Of a stretch of 64,000 nucleotides of DNA, positions 33,791 through 42,422 are shown one piece after another (position 1 is the stretch's first letter; each line of letters begins with the position of its first letter). The stretch spans positions 1 through 64,000 of the forward strand of contig CAYNRX010000008.1 of NCBI GenBank assembly GCA_964399965.1, given 5' to 3'. A model generated the notes under the pieces. It was given only the letters and a program-made list of their open reading frames with translations. It did no database searches and was not told where the DNA came from. Position numbers and translations under genes: made by a program. This DNA is from UBA1381 sp964399965. Lineage in GTDB: Bacteria > Bacillota > Clostridia > UBA1381.

Positions 33791-35304
33791 GTCTGCTGCC
33801 CTCCTCTTTCTATGTACGTGAGCACAGCTGTTACATCACGGCTGTTCGCCCGTCCGTCTCCGTTAGTATCGGCATATCCCGGCAGCACGCCGGTATCGGT
33901 ATGCCCGGCAAGATACTGCGCCAGGAGCGCGGCGTCTTCCAGCGTGCAGCTGCCGTCCCCATTCATATCGTATCGTTCATTTTCCGGGCGTATGACTCTG
34001 ACTACGCAGGAATCAGCGTAACCGCCGTCGTTGGTAACAGCCGTTATCACCGCCGTGCCCGGGGATACGGCAGTCACCGTTCCCTCCGATACCGCCGCTA
34101 CACCGGCGTTATCAGACTGCCACAATACGCTTTTATCGGTCGCGTCTGCCGGTGATACTGCAGCGGTAAGCGTAAGCGATTCCCCTCGTACAAGGACGGC
34201 TTCGGCACGGTCGAGCGTTACGCTCTCGGCGAACACCTCCACCGATACCGCGCAGGACGCCTTATAGCCGCCGTCCTCCGTTACCGCGGTGATCTCCGCC
34301 TTCCCCAGAGCATTGGCGGTTACGACTCCCTCGGACGATACCGAGGCCACGGCCTCATCGGAGGAATACCAACTGATATTTTTGTTCCAGGCCGTATCGG
34401 GGAGCGCCTGTGCCAAAAGCGCTGCCGTATCCCCTACCTCCAGCCTGACGGCTGTAGGGTCAAGCAGGATACCGCTTACCGGTATCTTGATAAATTCGCG
34501 CTCATTCTGCAAAACGGGAAAGCCATCGTTGAAATCGGGATCGAATTTCCATACTGCGTCAAAGTCCCAGCCGGAATACGTATCCGGAAGCCGCATGGCC
34601 TCATCGCTCTTGCCGTATTCGCCGCCCTGGTGGCAGCCGGTGACGGTACCCTCATTTTCGCCGTACAACGATTCCACCTGATAGCTGTAGGAACCGAGCC
34701 AGTAGCAATTCGTCATTTCCCCTTCGTTAAGCCCCACAAGCAGCCCGTAGCATTGAGTACCGTTGCCCGGCTTTATCTCTCCCTGATAGGAAACACTGGC
34801 GGTGGCGTAGGAATTTTTTATAACGCCGCCCTCTCTGTTTATAAGCGCAGCACAGCCGAGATAGCTTGCTCTGCTGGAGGCCATCGCCCCGGAAATGTGG
34901 ACGTTTTCTATCGTCCCATAGTTGTAATATGTCAATAAAGCCGGAAATGTGGACTCATCGGTGATATCGAGCGAAAGATTTTTTACCGTACCGCGGTTTG
35001 TGTTGATGAATCCATTATCCGCATTGGCGATCGTCACCTTATACCCATCTCCGTCGAGCACACCGGAAAAGGATTGTCCTGTCCACTTATCCGTCACCTC
35101 AATATCTGCTGCCAGGCGGTAATTGGCCTCCGGCAGATCGCCTATCAGCTCAAGCTGCTGGGCGTTGGTGATGATATACGGATCTTCCGCTGTCCCGCTG
35201 CCGGGGGCGACAGGCTCATCATCGGCCAGTATCGGCAGCGAGACGAAAAATACCGCCGCCGCTGTCAAAAGAGGAATAATGCTTAAAATTCTCTTATGTT
35301 TCAT
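33787..35304 (-). CDS. secreted GLUG/Ig-like protein with C-terminal dockerin
   Basis: This 505-residue protein has a signal peptide (about residues 1-27), a GLUG-type beta-helix region (GTAEDPYIITNAQQLELIGD, about 35-240), two Big_2 Ig-like domains (about 265-430) and a C-terminal type I dockerin. The dockerin has two Ca-binding loops, DMNGDGSCTLEDAALLAQYL and DTNGDGRANSRDVTAVLTYI. I prefer the ATG at 35304, 8 nt after GGGAG, over the ATG at 35319. The stop overlaps the start of the cohesin-like gene (ATGA), so both proteins are made together. Confidence 0.82.
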   Translation of the reverse strand: MKHKRILSIIPLLTAAAVFFVSLPILADDEPVAPGSGTAEDPYIITNAQQLELIGDLPEANYRLAADIEVTDKWTGQSFSGVLDGDGYKVTIANADNGFINTNRGTVKNLSLDITDESTFPALLTYYNYGTIENVHISGAMASSRASYLGCAALINREGGVIKNSYATASVSYQGEIKPGNGTQCYGLLVGLNEGEMTNCYWLGSYSYQVESLYGENEGTVTGCHQGGEYGKSDEAMRLPDTYSGWDFDAVWKFDPDFNDGFPVLQNEREFIKIPVSGILLDPTAVRLEVGDTAALLAQALPDTAWNKNISWYSSDEAVASVSSEGVVTANALGKAEITAVTEDGGYKASCAVSVEVFAESVTLDRAEAVLVRGESLTLTAAVSPADATDKSVLWQSDNAGVAAVSEGTVTAVSPGTAVITAVTNDGGYADSCVVRVIRPENERYDMNGDGSCTLEDAALLAQYLAGHTDTGVLPGYADTNGDGRANSRDVTAVLTYIERGGQQT

Positions 35305-35449
35305 CTGTATCACTCCCATCTTGATAAAATTTTCTAATATAATTATATATCACCGAAAAACACCCGTCAAGCATTTTTTGTCCCCGGCAGCATAAAATCG
35401 GACAGAGGGCATATACATATAAAAACGCAGCATAAAGGAGGAGCAGCCA

Positions 35450-36838
35450 ATGGACGGATACAACATTTATGAGGATATCGCCAAAAGAAGCGGCGGCGAT
35501 GTATATATCGGAGTAGTCGGCCCGGTGAGGACGGGCAAGTCGACGTTTATAAAAAAATTCATGGATCTTCTGGTACTGCCGAACATGGAAAACGTGTACC
35601 AGGCAGAGCGGGCCAGAGACGAGCTGCCGCAGTCGGCAGCCGGACGGACGATAATGACGACCGAGCCCAAGTTCGTGCCCAATGAAGCGGTGGACATATC
35701 TCTCGGGGACAACGCCCATCTCAAGGTGCGCATGATAGATTGCGTCGGCTACATAGTGGACGGTTCACTGGGGTATATCGAAAACGATGAGCCCCGCATG
35801 GTATCAACTCCCTGGTTCGACAAGCCTATCTCTTTCAACGAGGCCGCCGAGATCGGCACCAAGAAGGTGATAACAGAGCATTCGACCATCGGTTTGGTGG
35901 TAACGACAGACGGTACTATAACCGAGATCGAGCGCGATGAATATATCCCTGCCGAGGACAGGGTCATAAGCGAGCTAAAAGCTATAAACAAGCCCTTTGT
36001 CGTGCTTTTAAACTCCGCCGCCCCTACCTCTCAGACGGCTGAAAGCCTCAGGAAGGAGCTGGAAAACCGCCACCGGGTGCCGGTGGTAGCCGTAAACTGC
36101 CGTGAACTTACAGCCGGCGATATCCATCGCATAATAGAGACCGTGCTTTTTGAATTTCCTCTCAGGGAGATAAACATAAAGCTGCCCGAATGGGTGGAGA
36201 CGCTGGGCGAGGATCACTGGCTGCGCAAAAAGCTCTACACCTGTATATCGGAAAAGGCCGCCGATATAAACCGCATACGTCACGTCCGCGGCTTTGCCGA
36301 ATCATTAGAGGAGCTTGACATGGTGCGCAAGTCGGACATTGAGGGCATGGATCTGGGCGCGGGCAACGTTGTGATGGAGATATCCATGCCCATGGAGCTT
36401 TTCTATCAATCTCTGGGAGAGATGACCGGCTTTAAGATCGAAGGTGAAAAGGGATTGGTATCGCTGATGAAGGAGCTGGCCGTGGCCAAGGCGGAATACG
36501 ACAAGGTCGCTCCGGCGCTTTCGGAGGTCAGGGAAAAGGGATACGGCGTAGTAGCACCCGGCTCTGATGAGCTTTCCCTTGAGGAACCGCGCCTTGTCAA
36601 GCAGGGCGGCCGTTACGGCGTCAAGCTGCGGGCCTCCGCTCCCTCCATACATATGATAAGGGCGGATATCCAAACAGAGGTCAACCCGATAGTCGGCTCG
36701 GAAAAGCAGTCCCAGGATCTGGTGAAATATCTGCTGGCAGATTTTGAGACCGATCCCAAAAAGATATGGGAGTCGAATATTTTCGGAAAGTCGCTGTATG
36801 AGCTGGTGAACGAGGGTTTGAAAAACAAGCTGTCATAA
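35450..36838 (+). CDS. spoIVA: stage IV sporulation protein A (SpoIVA)
   Basis: This 462-residue protein has the conserved N-terminus YNIYEDIAKRSGGDVYIGVVG and a Walker A motif GPVRTGKS (residues 24-31) of the TRAFAC-like ATPase domain. SpoIVA polymerises with ATP hydrolysis on the forespore surface and forms the base of the spore coat. The length is typical of clostridial SpoIVA. AGGAGG precedes the ATG. A sigma-E-like element (GCATAAA near 35390 and CATATACAT near 35410) lies upstream but has short spacing, so I regard it as tentative. Confidence 0.97.
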   Translation: MDGYNIYEDIAKRSGGDVYIGVVGPVRTGKSTFIKKFMDLLVLPNMENVYQAERARDELPQSAAGRTIMTTEPKFVPNEAVDISLGDNAHLKVRMIDCVGYIVDGSLGYIENDEPRMVSTPWFDKPISFNEAAEIGTKKVITEHSTIGLVVTTDGTITEIERDEYIPAEDRVISELKAINKPFVVLLNSAAPTSQTAESLRKELENRHRVPVVAVNCRELTAGDIHRIIETVLFEFPLREINIKLPEWVETLGEDHWLRKKLYTCISEKAADINRIRHVRGFAESLEELDMVRKSDIEGMDLGAGNVVMEISMPMELFYQSLGEMTGFKIEGEKGLVSLMKELAVAKAEYDKVAPALSEVREKGYGVVAPGSDELSLEEPRLVKQGGRYGVKLRASAPSIHMIRADIQTEVNPIVGSEKQSQDLVKYLLADFETDPKKIWESNIFGKSLYELVNEGLKNKLS

Positions 36839-36912
36839 ATGCCCGATGATGCGCGGTTCAAATTGCAGGAAACGCTGACAAGGATAATCAACGAAGGAAG
36901 CGGTGGTCTGAT

Positions 36913-37578
36913 TTGCATAATTTTGTAGGCATGACGGTATACGCAGCCGCCCTGGCAGCTGTTGTTAGCCTCTGCGCCTGCGTAGGCGGAGAAAGCGCGG
37001 TGCAGTTTGAGGAAAAGGAATATGAGACACCCAAGCTTCATGCCAGCGTATGGTCGGTGAGTTTTCCCGGGATAGCGGACGAGAGCTTTGCGCTTTCGCT
37101 GGAGGAAGGGTACAAAGAGGAGCAGATAGAATTTCTCTCCGAAGCCGAGGAACGGGCGGCGGAGCTTGCGGGGCAGGCGCAGGCGGTGCAGAAGCACCGG
37201 GTGGAATTTGAATCAGACAAATGGTGCAGCATCGTCACCGACACGGAGCTTGACACCGGCTCCGTGATAAGCCGCCGCAGCGCGAAAACGATCGACTTGG
37301 AAAACAAGAAGGAGGTGAATTTGGAGGATCTGTATTTAAGCGAGGACGCCGGAAGTTTTTTGGAGCAGCGGCTTGCCGAGGAGACAGCCGCGGCCGAATA
37401 CAGCCAGCTGTGGAAAAAGCCCCAGATAGAGGAGGGGCAGGACTTCTATCTGTCCAAAAACGCTCTCGTCCTCGTTTATCAGCCGTATGAGCTGTCGTAT
37501 TACGAAAAGGGCGTAGTGGAGATTCGTCTGCCGTACCAGAAGCTGCGCGGATATATAAAAGTACCGGTTGAGGAATGA
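36913..37578 (+). CDS. DUF3298/RsiV-like lipoprotein
   Basis: This 221-residue protein has a hydrophobic N-terminus ending in a lipobox (LCAC, Cys23) and a DUF3298-type C-terminal domain (KTIDLENKKEVNLEDLYLSEDA, then FYLSKNALVLVYQPYELSYYEKGVVEIRLPY). Such domains occur in RsiV anti-sigma factors and peptidoglycan deacetylases; here there is no cytoplasmic anti-sigma part, so it is probably a surface lipoprotein of unknown role. The likely start is TTG at 36913 after GGTGG; ATG at 36931 is an alternative. A possible 29-codon frame (36839-36928) precedes it. Confidence 0.75.
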   Translation: MHNFVGMTVYAAALAAVVSLCACVGGESAVQFEEKEYETPKLHASVWSVSFPGIADESFALSLEEGYKEEQIEFLSEAEERAAELAGQAQAVQKHRVEFESDKWCSIVTDTELDTGSVISRRSAKTIDLENKKEVNLEDLYLSEDAGSFLEQRLAEETAAAEYSQLWKKPQIEEGQDFYLSKNALVLVYQPYELSYYEKGVVEIRLPYQKLRGYIKVPVEE

Positions 37579-37583
37579 AAAAC

Positions 37584-37617
37584 AGCGCCGCCCAGCATAT
37601 CACAGGCGGCGCTTTTC
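37584..37617. terminator. bidirectional terminator, lipoprotein gene and gpsA
   Basis: AGCGCCGCC/GGCGGCGCT arms are followed by TTTTC on the plus strand and GTTTTTC on the minus strand. Confidence 0.8.
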
Positions 37618-37632
37618 AAACGCATATAACTA

Positions 37633-38622
37633 TCACACTTCCATCTTCTTATCCCGTGTCATCAGCTCATCAACGGCCGCACGGGCGGATTTGCCCTCGA
37701 ACAGCACCCGGTAGGCCTCGGTCACTATCGGCATATCCACCTTGTATTTCTGCGCCAGCATATAAGCAGCGCGGGCGGTATTTACGCCCTCGACAGTCAT
37801 ATGCACCGTGTCAAGCGTTTCCTTAAGCGACTTTCCCTGGCCAAGGAGGATCCCTGCTCGGCGGTTGCGCGAATGCATACTGGTGCAGGTCACAATGAGA
37901 TCGCCGATGCCCGATAACCCCATAAAGGTCTCGCTGCGCGCCCCCATAGCCGTTCCCAGCCGGGAAAGCTCGGCAATGCCGCGCGTCATCAGCGCCGCCT
38001 TGGTATTATCGCCGTAGCCCAAGCCATCGCTTATCCCGGCGCACAGGGCGATAACGTTCTTGAGCGCGCCGCCCAGCTCCACGCCAATGACGTCGCTGCT
38101 GGTATAAACGCGGAATTTGGGATCCATGAACACATCCTGTACAAATACCGCCACCTCATGGTCACCGGAAGCGGCAACGTTCGTCGTCGGTATCCCCCGT
38201 GATACCTCTTCGGCGTGCGAGGGGCCGCTCATAACGGCAATTGCCGCCTGCGGTATCTCCGCATCATAGACCTGGGACAGGCGCATCAGCGTCTCTTCCT
38301 CCAGTCCCTTGGAGATATTCAATAACACCTGGCCGTCCTTTATCAGCGGCGACAGCATTTTGGCCGTCGTCCTGGTGGCAATGCTGGGGGCGGCCGTCAC
38401 CACCAGCTCCGTATCCTCTACGCACAGCTCGGCGTCCGGCGAACAGATTATGTTGTCAGGGAATTTCACCCCCGGCAAAAACTCGCGGTTCTCCCGGTCG
38501 CGGGCAAGCCTTGCGCTTTCCTCCTTCTGCCACGACCACAGCCGCACCTCGTGCCCCTTATTCGCCAGAAGTATCGCTACTGCGCTTCCCCAGCCGCCGG
38601 AGCCTATAACAGCTATCTTCAT
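37633..38622 (-). CDS. gpsA: glycerol-3-phosphate dehydrogenase GpsA
   Basis: This 329-residue enzyme reduces dihydroxyacetone phosphate to sn-glycerol 3-phosphate with NAD(P)H for phospholipid synthesis. It has the N-terminal Rossmann motif VIGSGGWGSAVA, the catalytic region GGALKNVIALCAGISDGLGYGDNTKAALMTRG and SGIGDLIVTC. The start overlaps the plsY stop by 4 nt, so the enzyme that makes glycerol 3-phosphate is coupled to the one that acylates it. It is last in the DUF512-der-plsY-gpsA run. Confidence 0.97.
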   Translation of the reverse strand: MKIAVIGSGGWGSAVAILLANKGHEVRLWSWQKEESARLARDRENREFLPGVKFPDNIICSPDAELCVEDTELVVTAAPSIATRTTAKMLSPLIKDGQVLLNISKGLEEETLMRLSQVYDAEIPQAAIAVMSGPSHAEEVSRGIPTTNVAASGDHEVAVFVQDVFMDPKFRVYTSSDVIGVELGGALKNVIALCAGISDGLGYGDNTKAALMTRGIAELSRLGTAMGARSETFMGLSGIGDLIVTCTSMHSRNRRAGILLGQGKSLKETLDTVHMTVEGVNTARAAYMLAQKYKVDMPIVTEAYRVLFEGKSARAAVDELMTRDKKMEV

Positions 38623-39296
38623 TTCGCATCCGCCTCCTTTTTCTTAAAGCTCAGCTTGTTTTCCGTTCCCTTTAAAAGCCGCCCGATATTGGCATGATGG
38701 CGCGCTATAAGAAGAATCGCCAGCAATACAGAACACAACAGCGGCAGAAGCTTGAAGCCTTCTGAAAAAGAGCGGTAAAGCTCCAGGGCAACGAATATCA
38801 CCGCCGCCGATATGGAGCCAAGCGATACGTACCTGGTCAAAAGCATGATGAGCAGAGCAAGCACAAGCACGATAAGCCCCATCTGCCAATCCCATATCAT
38901 CACCACTCCCAGGCTTGTCGCCACGCCCTTTCCGCCGCGGAAGCCGAAATACAGCGGAAAATCGTGACCTACCACCGCAAACAGTCCGGCGATATACCCC
39001 AGGGCGGATATGACCATGTTTTCCTGATACGACGCCTCCCCTATAGACGAACGGCAGATCGCGGCCGCTCCCCAGGCTATCAAAACGGGAATGATACCCT
39101 TTAGAATATCAAGTATAAGCGTAGCCGCGCCCATAAGCGGACCGTTTGTGCGCAGCATATTGGTGGCTCCGGCATTGCCCGAACCGGACTGGCGGATATC
39201 ACCCTTGCCGAAGGCTTTGGAAATTATGATGGCCGGGCTTATGCTGCCGATAAGGTAGGAAAGCGCAGCTATCAAAAATGCAATAAGATAAACCAT
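38619..39296 (-). CDS. plsY: glycerol-3-phosphate acyltransferase PlsY
   Basis: This 225-residue membrane protein transfers acyl groups from acyl-phosphate to glycerol 3-phosphate. It has the PlsY motifs YLIGSISPAIIISK (near the N-terminus), DIRQSGSGNAGATNMLR (about residues 34-50) and FGFRGGKGVATSLG (about 117-130). It is slightly longer than Bacillus PlsY because of a charged C-terminal tail. It lies 23 nt downstream of der. Confidence 0.96.
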   Translation of the reverse strand: MVYLIAFLIAALSYLIGSISPAIIISKAFGKGDIRQSGSGNAGATNMLRTNGPLMGAATLILDILKGIIPVLIAWGAAAICRSSIGEASYQENMVISALGYIAGLFAVVGHDFPLYFGFRGGKGVATSLGVVMIWDWQMGLIVLVLALLIMLLTRYVSLGSISAAVIFVALELYRSFSEGFKLLPLLCSVLLAILLIARHHANIGRLLKGTENKLSFKKKEADAK

Positions 39297-39319
39297 AGTA
39301 TTGACCTCACAAAATATTT

Positions 39320-40648
39320 TTACTGCTTATTATTTTCTCCCTTTTCACGGAGAATGAATTTGAGCGGCGTGCCCTCAAAACCGAAGCTTGAACGTATCTG
39401 ATTTTCAATGTAGCGCAGGTAGGAGAAGTGGAACAGCTCCCGCGAATTGCAAAAGAGCACGAATGTCGGCGGAGCGGTAGCGGCCTGCGTCGCATAGTAC
39501 ACCCTGAGACGGCGTCCCTTGTCCGAGGGCGGCTGCTGCTTGGCGGTGGCCTCGTTTAGGACATCATTTAGCATACCGGTCGGTATCCGCCGCTTATGCT
39601 GTTCATTGACCTTCACTATCTCCTCCAAAAGCTTGTCGGTGCGAAGCCCTGTTTTTGCGGAGATGAATACCTGCGCCGCGTATGGCATGAAGGCAAATTC
39701 CTCTTTTAAACGCAGGGAAAAGTTCTTCATCGTGTTCGTTTCCTTTTCCACTATATCCCATTTATTGACGGCAAATATGCACGCCCTCCCCGATTCATGG
39801 GCATAACCGGCGATCTTTGTATCCTGCTCGGTAATACCCTCGGAAGCGTCTATCATTATTACGCAAACGTCGCTGCGGTCGATCGCTCCCAGCGAACGCG
39901 CCACGCTGTATCGCTCAACGGCCTCGTTGACCTTGCCGCGTTTACGCATACCGGCGGTGTCAATAAAAAGAAATTTATTACCGTCCTTTTCAAATCGCGA
40001 ATCTATCGCGTCGCGCGTAGTACCGGCAACATCGCTGACGATGGAGCGTTCCTCTCCCAGGAGGTTGTTTATAAGGGAGGATTTGCCGGCATTCGGCTTG
40101 CCGATCACCGCTACCTTGATAACGTCCTCTTCCTCCTCGTCCTCCTGCGTATCCGGGAATTGCTCACAAACAACGTCCAAAAGATCCCCTACGCCCATAC
40201 CGTGTATGGAGGATACGGCTATCGGATCGCCAAGGCCGAGATTATAAAACTCATAAAACTCCATCGGCGGCTCGCCCGGGGCATCGACCTTATTAACGGC
40301 CAACACTATCTTCTTTTTTGCCTTCAAAAGCATGGCGGCCACATCCCGGTCATTGGCGGTGATACCATCGCGTACGCTGACAACAAGGATCACCACATCA
40401 GCCGTCTCTATCGCCAGCTGTGCCTGACGGCGCATCTGCACCAGTATCTTATCCTTGGAGGCCGGCTCGATACCGCCGGTATCAACGAGAGTGAACTTCT
40501 TGCCGTTCCACTCCCCCTCGGCAAAGATCCTGTCCCGGGTAACGCCCGGAGTGTCCTCGACTATGCTTATCCTCTGTCCCGATATCTTATTAAACAGCGT
40601 GGACTTGCCGACATTCGGCCTGCCCACTATAGCTACAACAGGTTTCAT
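39320..40648 (-). CDS. der: ribosome biogenesis GTPase Der
   Basis: This 442-residue protein has two tandem G domains, with Walker A motifs GRPNVGKST (residues 8-16) and GKPNAGKSS (about 181-189), NKVD and NKWD specificity motifs, and a C-terminal KH-like domain. Der (EngA) is an essential factor in 50S ribosome assembly. Length and motifs are normal. It lies 23 nt downstream of the DUF512 gene in the minus-strand block. Confidence 0.97.
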   Translation of the reverse strand: MKPVVAIVGRPNVGKSTLFNKISGQRISIVEDTPGVTRDRIFAEGEWNGKKFTLVDTGGIEPASKDKILVQMRRQAQLAIETADVVILVVSVRDGITANDRDVAAMLLKAKKKIVLAVNKVDAPGEPPMEFYEFYNLGLGDPIAVSSIHGMGVGDLLDVVCEQFPDTQEDEEEEDVIKVAVIGKPNAGKSSLINNLLGEERSIVSDVAGTTRDAIDSRFEKDGNKFLFIDTAGMRKRGKVNEAVERYSVARSLGAIDRSDVCVIMIDASEGITEQDTKIAGYAHESGRACIFAVNKWDIVEKETNTMKNFSLRLKEEFAFMPYAAQVFISAKTGLRTDKLLEEIVKVNEQHKRRIPTGMLNDVLNEATAKQQPPSDKGRRLRVYYATQAATAPPTFVLFCNSRELFHFSYLRYIENQIRSSFGFEGTPLKFILREKGENNKQ

Positions 40649-40671
40649 CTGTAAATCCTTTCGTTAATATG

Positions 40672-41994
40672 TTAAAATTCCAGCTCACAGCCGGTGAGCT
40701 TTTCCACAAAATCGTAACCGTCATTATAGACGGCCGTTATCTTCACGCCCAAGGCTTTCTCGACCTGCTCTACGGTAACATCATCCAGGAATATCCCGTC
40801 ATCGCCCCGGAGCATTACGGCCGGGATAAACAGCTCCCCGGACAGCTCCTTTCCCCGGAGCTGGCGTATCAGGTCGCCGCCGGTCACTAGCCCGGCCACA
40901 TTCACACCGCCGCCGAAAAACTCATTCTTTATCGGATAGACGCAGATCTCTACCCCGGCGGCCTCCTTAAGCCTTGCGGCCAGCGAACGGATAAATCCCG
41001 CCGCCAGCTCCCCGGTGGCTATGCTCGCTCGCCGTTTCGGTATTTTTTGCGGAAGATGGGAAAGGGCGGCGGAAAATTCCTCCTCCATGGACGCGATAAG
41101 CCCTACGCCGTTCTCCAGCTGCGGATATCCCTCGTACTCTTCGGGCGCAGGCACCGCTTGCCCGGAGTTTACATAAAACTCATCCGACGCATAGATCAGC
41201 CGGCTGCCGGTCTTTTTAAGCAGCCGTTTTTGATGAGCATTTATCCGGCTTATAATATCCGCACATTCATCCGGCGTATAAAGCCGCAGCGGATACAGCC
41301 CCTCACGGTAGGCCGTAAGCCCCACAGGCACCACCGATACGCTCAAAACATACGGCCAAAGCGATTCCAGATCGGCGATAGTGCGGTCAAGCTGCTTGCC
41401 GTCGTTTATCCCCGGGCAGAGGACTATTTGGCAGTTCATGTATATCCGGTGAGCAGCAAATTTCTTCATTATATCGAAGAGTTTACCGGCAAAACGGTTA
41501 TTGAGCATTTTTTTACGCAATTCGGGGTCGGTGGCGTGCACCGAGATATTGACCGGAGAAATGTGCATCGCGATCATGCGGTCTATGTCCTCATCGGTCA
41601 TATTGGTGAGCGTGACATAATTGCCCTGCAAAAACGACAGCCTTGTATCATCGTCCTTGAAATACACCGCATCGCGCATCCCTTGGGGAAGCTGGTCGAT
41701 AAAACAGAAAATGCACTTGTTTGTGCAGCTCTTGGCGTCGTCTATCAGCTCGTTTTCAAATACTATGCCCAGCTCCTCATAATCGGTATCCACAGTGATC
41801 ATCTCGATCGAACCGTCGGCCTTTTCCACCTCCAGCTCCAGGACGCTGTCCGAGGAGAGGTAGCGGTATTCGAGTACATCGTAAAATCGGTGTCCGTTTA
41901 TTTTCACGAGACTGTCGCCGGGGGCTATCCCCGCATCATACGCCGGGGAGCCGTATTCCACCGAAGCTATCCTCGTGTTGACTTTATGGTGCAT
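40672..41994 (-). CDS. DUF512 radical SAM protein with PDZ domain
   Basis: This 440-residue protein has an N-terminal PDZ-like domain (about residues 5-65), a radical SAM cluster CTNKCIFCFIDQ with Cys90, Cys94 and Cys97, and the C-terminal DUF512 domain (about 270-430). It is highly conserved in Clostridia and regularly sits next to der, as here. The reaction is unknown; the presence of a PDZ domain in a cytoplasmic radical SAM protein suggests protein-partner binding. GGAG lies just before the ATG at 41994. Confidence 0.92.
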   Translation of the reverse strand: MHHKVNTRIASVEYGSPAYDAGIAPGDSLVKINGHRFYDVLEYRYLSSDSVLELEVEKADGSIEMITVDTDYEELGIVFENELIDDAKSCTNKCIFCFIDQLPQGMRDAVYFKDDDTRLSFLQGNYVTLTNMTDEDIDRMIAMHISPVNISVHATDPELRKKMLNNRFAGKLFDIMKKFAAHRIYMNCQIVLCPGINDGKQLDRTIADLESLWPYVLSVSVVPVGLTAYREGLYPLRLYTPDECADIISRINAHQKRLLKKTGSRLIYASDEFYVNSGQAVPAPEEYEGYPQLENGVGLIASMEEEFSAALSHLPQKIPKRRASIATGELAAGFIRSLAARLKEAAGVEICVYPIKNEFFGGGVNVAGLVTGGDLIRQLRGKELSGELFIPAVMLRGDDGIFLDDVTVEQVEKALGVKITAVYNDGYDFVEKLTGCELEF

Positions 41995-42291
41995 ATGGCG
42001 CTCCTTTCCGGAAGTTTTTTTGTCCTGTATAATATTTTCTCATAAATCGGAGAAATAATCAAGTAGTAAATGAAATTTTTTGCAAAACTTCCACTGAATT
42101 TTCCTTCTGTAAACAGAGCATACTAAGCCGGGCGGAAACCAAAAGGCGCAATTGGAAAATATATCCTGCAAAAATTATGACCTTTAATCGCAAAATTGAC
42201 TTTTTTAACACAATTGCCCTTTCAAATAGCGACTAAAGTTGGAGAAATATAAACAAAAAATGAATTTTTTTGATTTTTTTCAAAAAAACTA

Positions 42292-42320
42292 TTGCAAATC
42301 ACAGCAAATAATGGTACAAT
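42292..42320 (+). promoter_or_regulatory. promoter of gdhA
   Basis: TTGCAA (42292-42297), a 17-bp spacer and TACAAT (42315-42320) lie downstream of about 60 bp of A/T-rich sequence that could act as an UP element. Confidence 0.75.
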
Positions 42321-42326
42321 AAAATA

Positions 42327-42422
42327 TAGACAAGCGCACAAAGGGAAAATGCGCAGGCAAAAACCGGCCTAGCCGTCAGCGGCAGCCGGCAAATCAGCTA
42401 TTATTTTAAGGAGGAATACTTA
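42327..42422 (+). other. structured leader of gdhA
   Basis: The leader of about 96 nt has a GCGCA/TGCGC stem (about 42334-42354) and a CCGGC/GCCGG stem with an inner GCCG/CGGC (about 42365-42391), then AAGGAGG before the ATG. I cannot assign it to a known riboswitch. The rest of the 42000-42290 gap is AT-rich and shows no gene. Confidence 0.4.

Noticed and set aside
36839..36928. A 29-codon frame between spoIVA and the lipoprotein gene.
   Set aside because: It has no good ribosome binding site, and its sequence has no recognisable feature. It could be a coupling frame but I cannot support it.
41047..42045. A 332-codon open frame on the plus strand.
   Set aside because: It is antisense to the DUF512 radical SAM gene, which has clear motifs and a ribosome binding site.
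42327..42422. Possible c-di-GMP-I (GEMM) riboswitch in the gdhA leader, because of GCGCACAAAGGG and CCGGCCTA strings.
   Set aside because: The leader is too short, the GNRA-capped stem and its tetraloop receptor are missing, and the conserved order is not kept.
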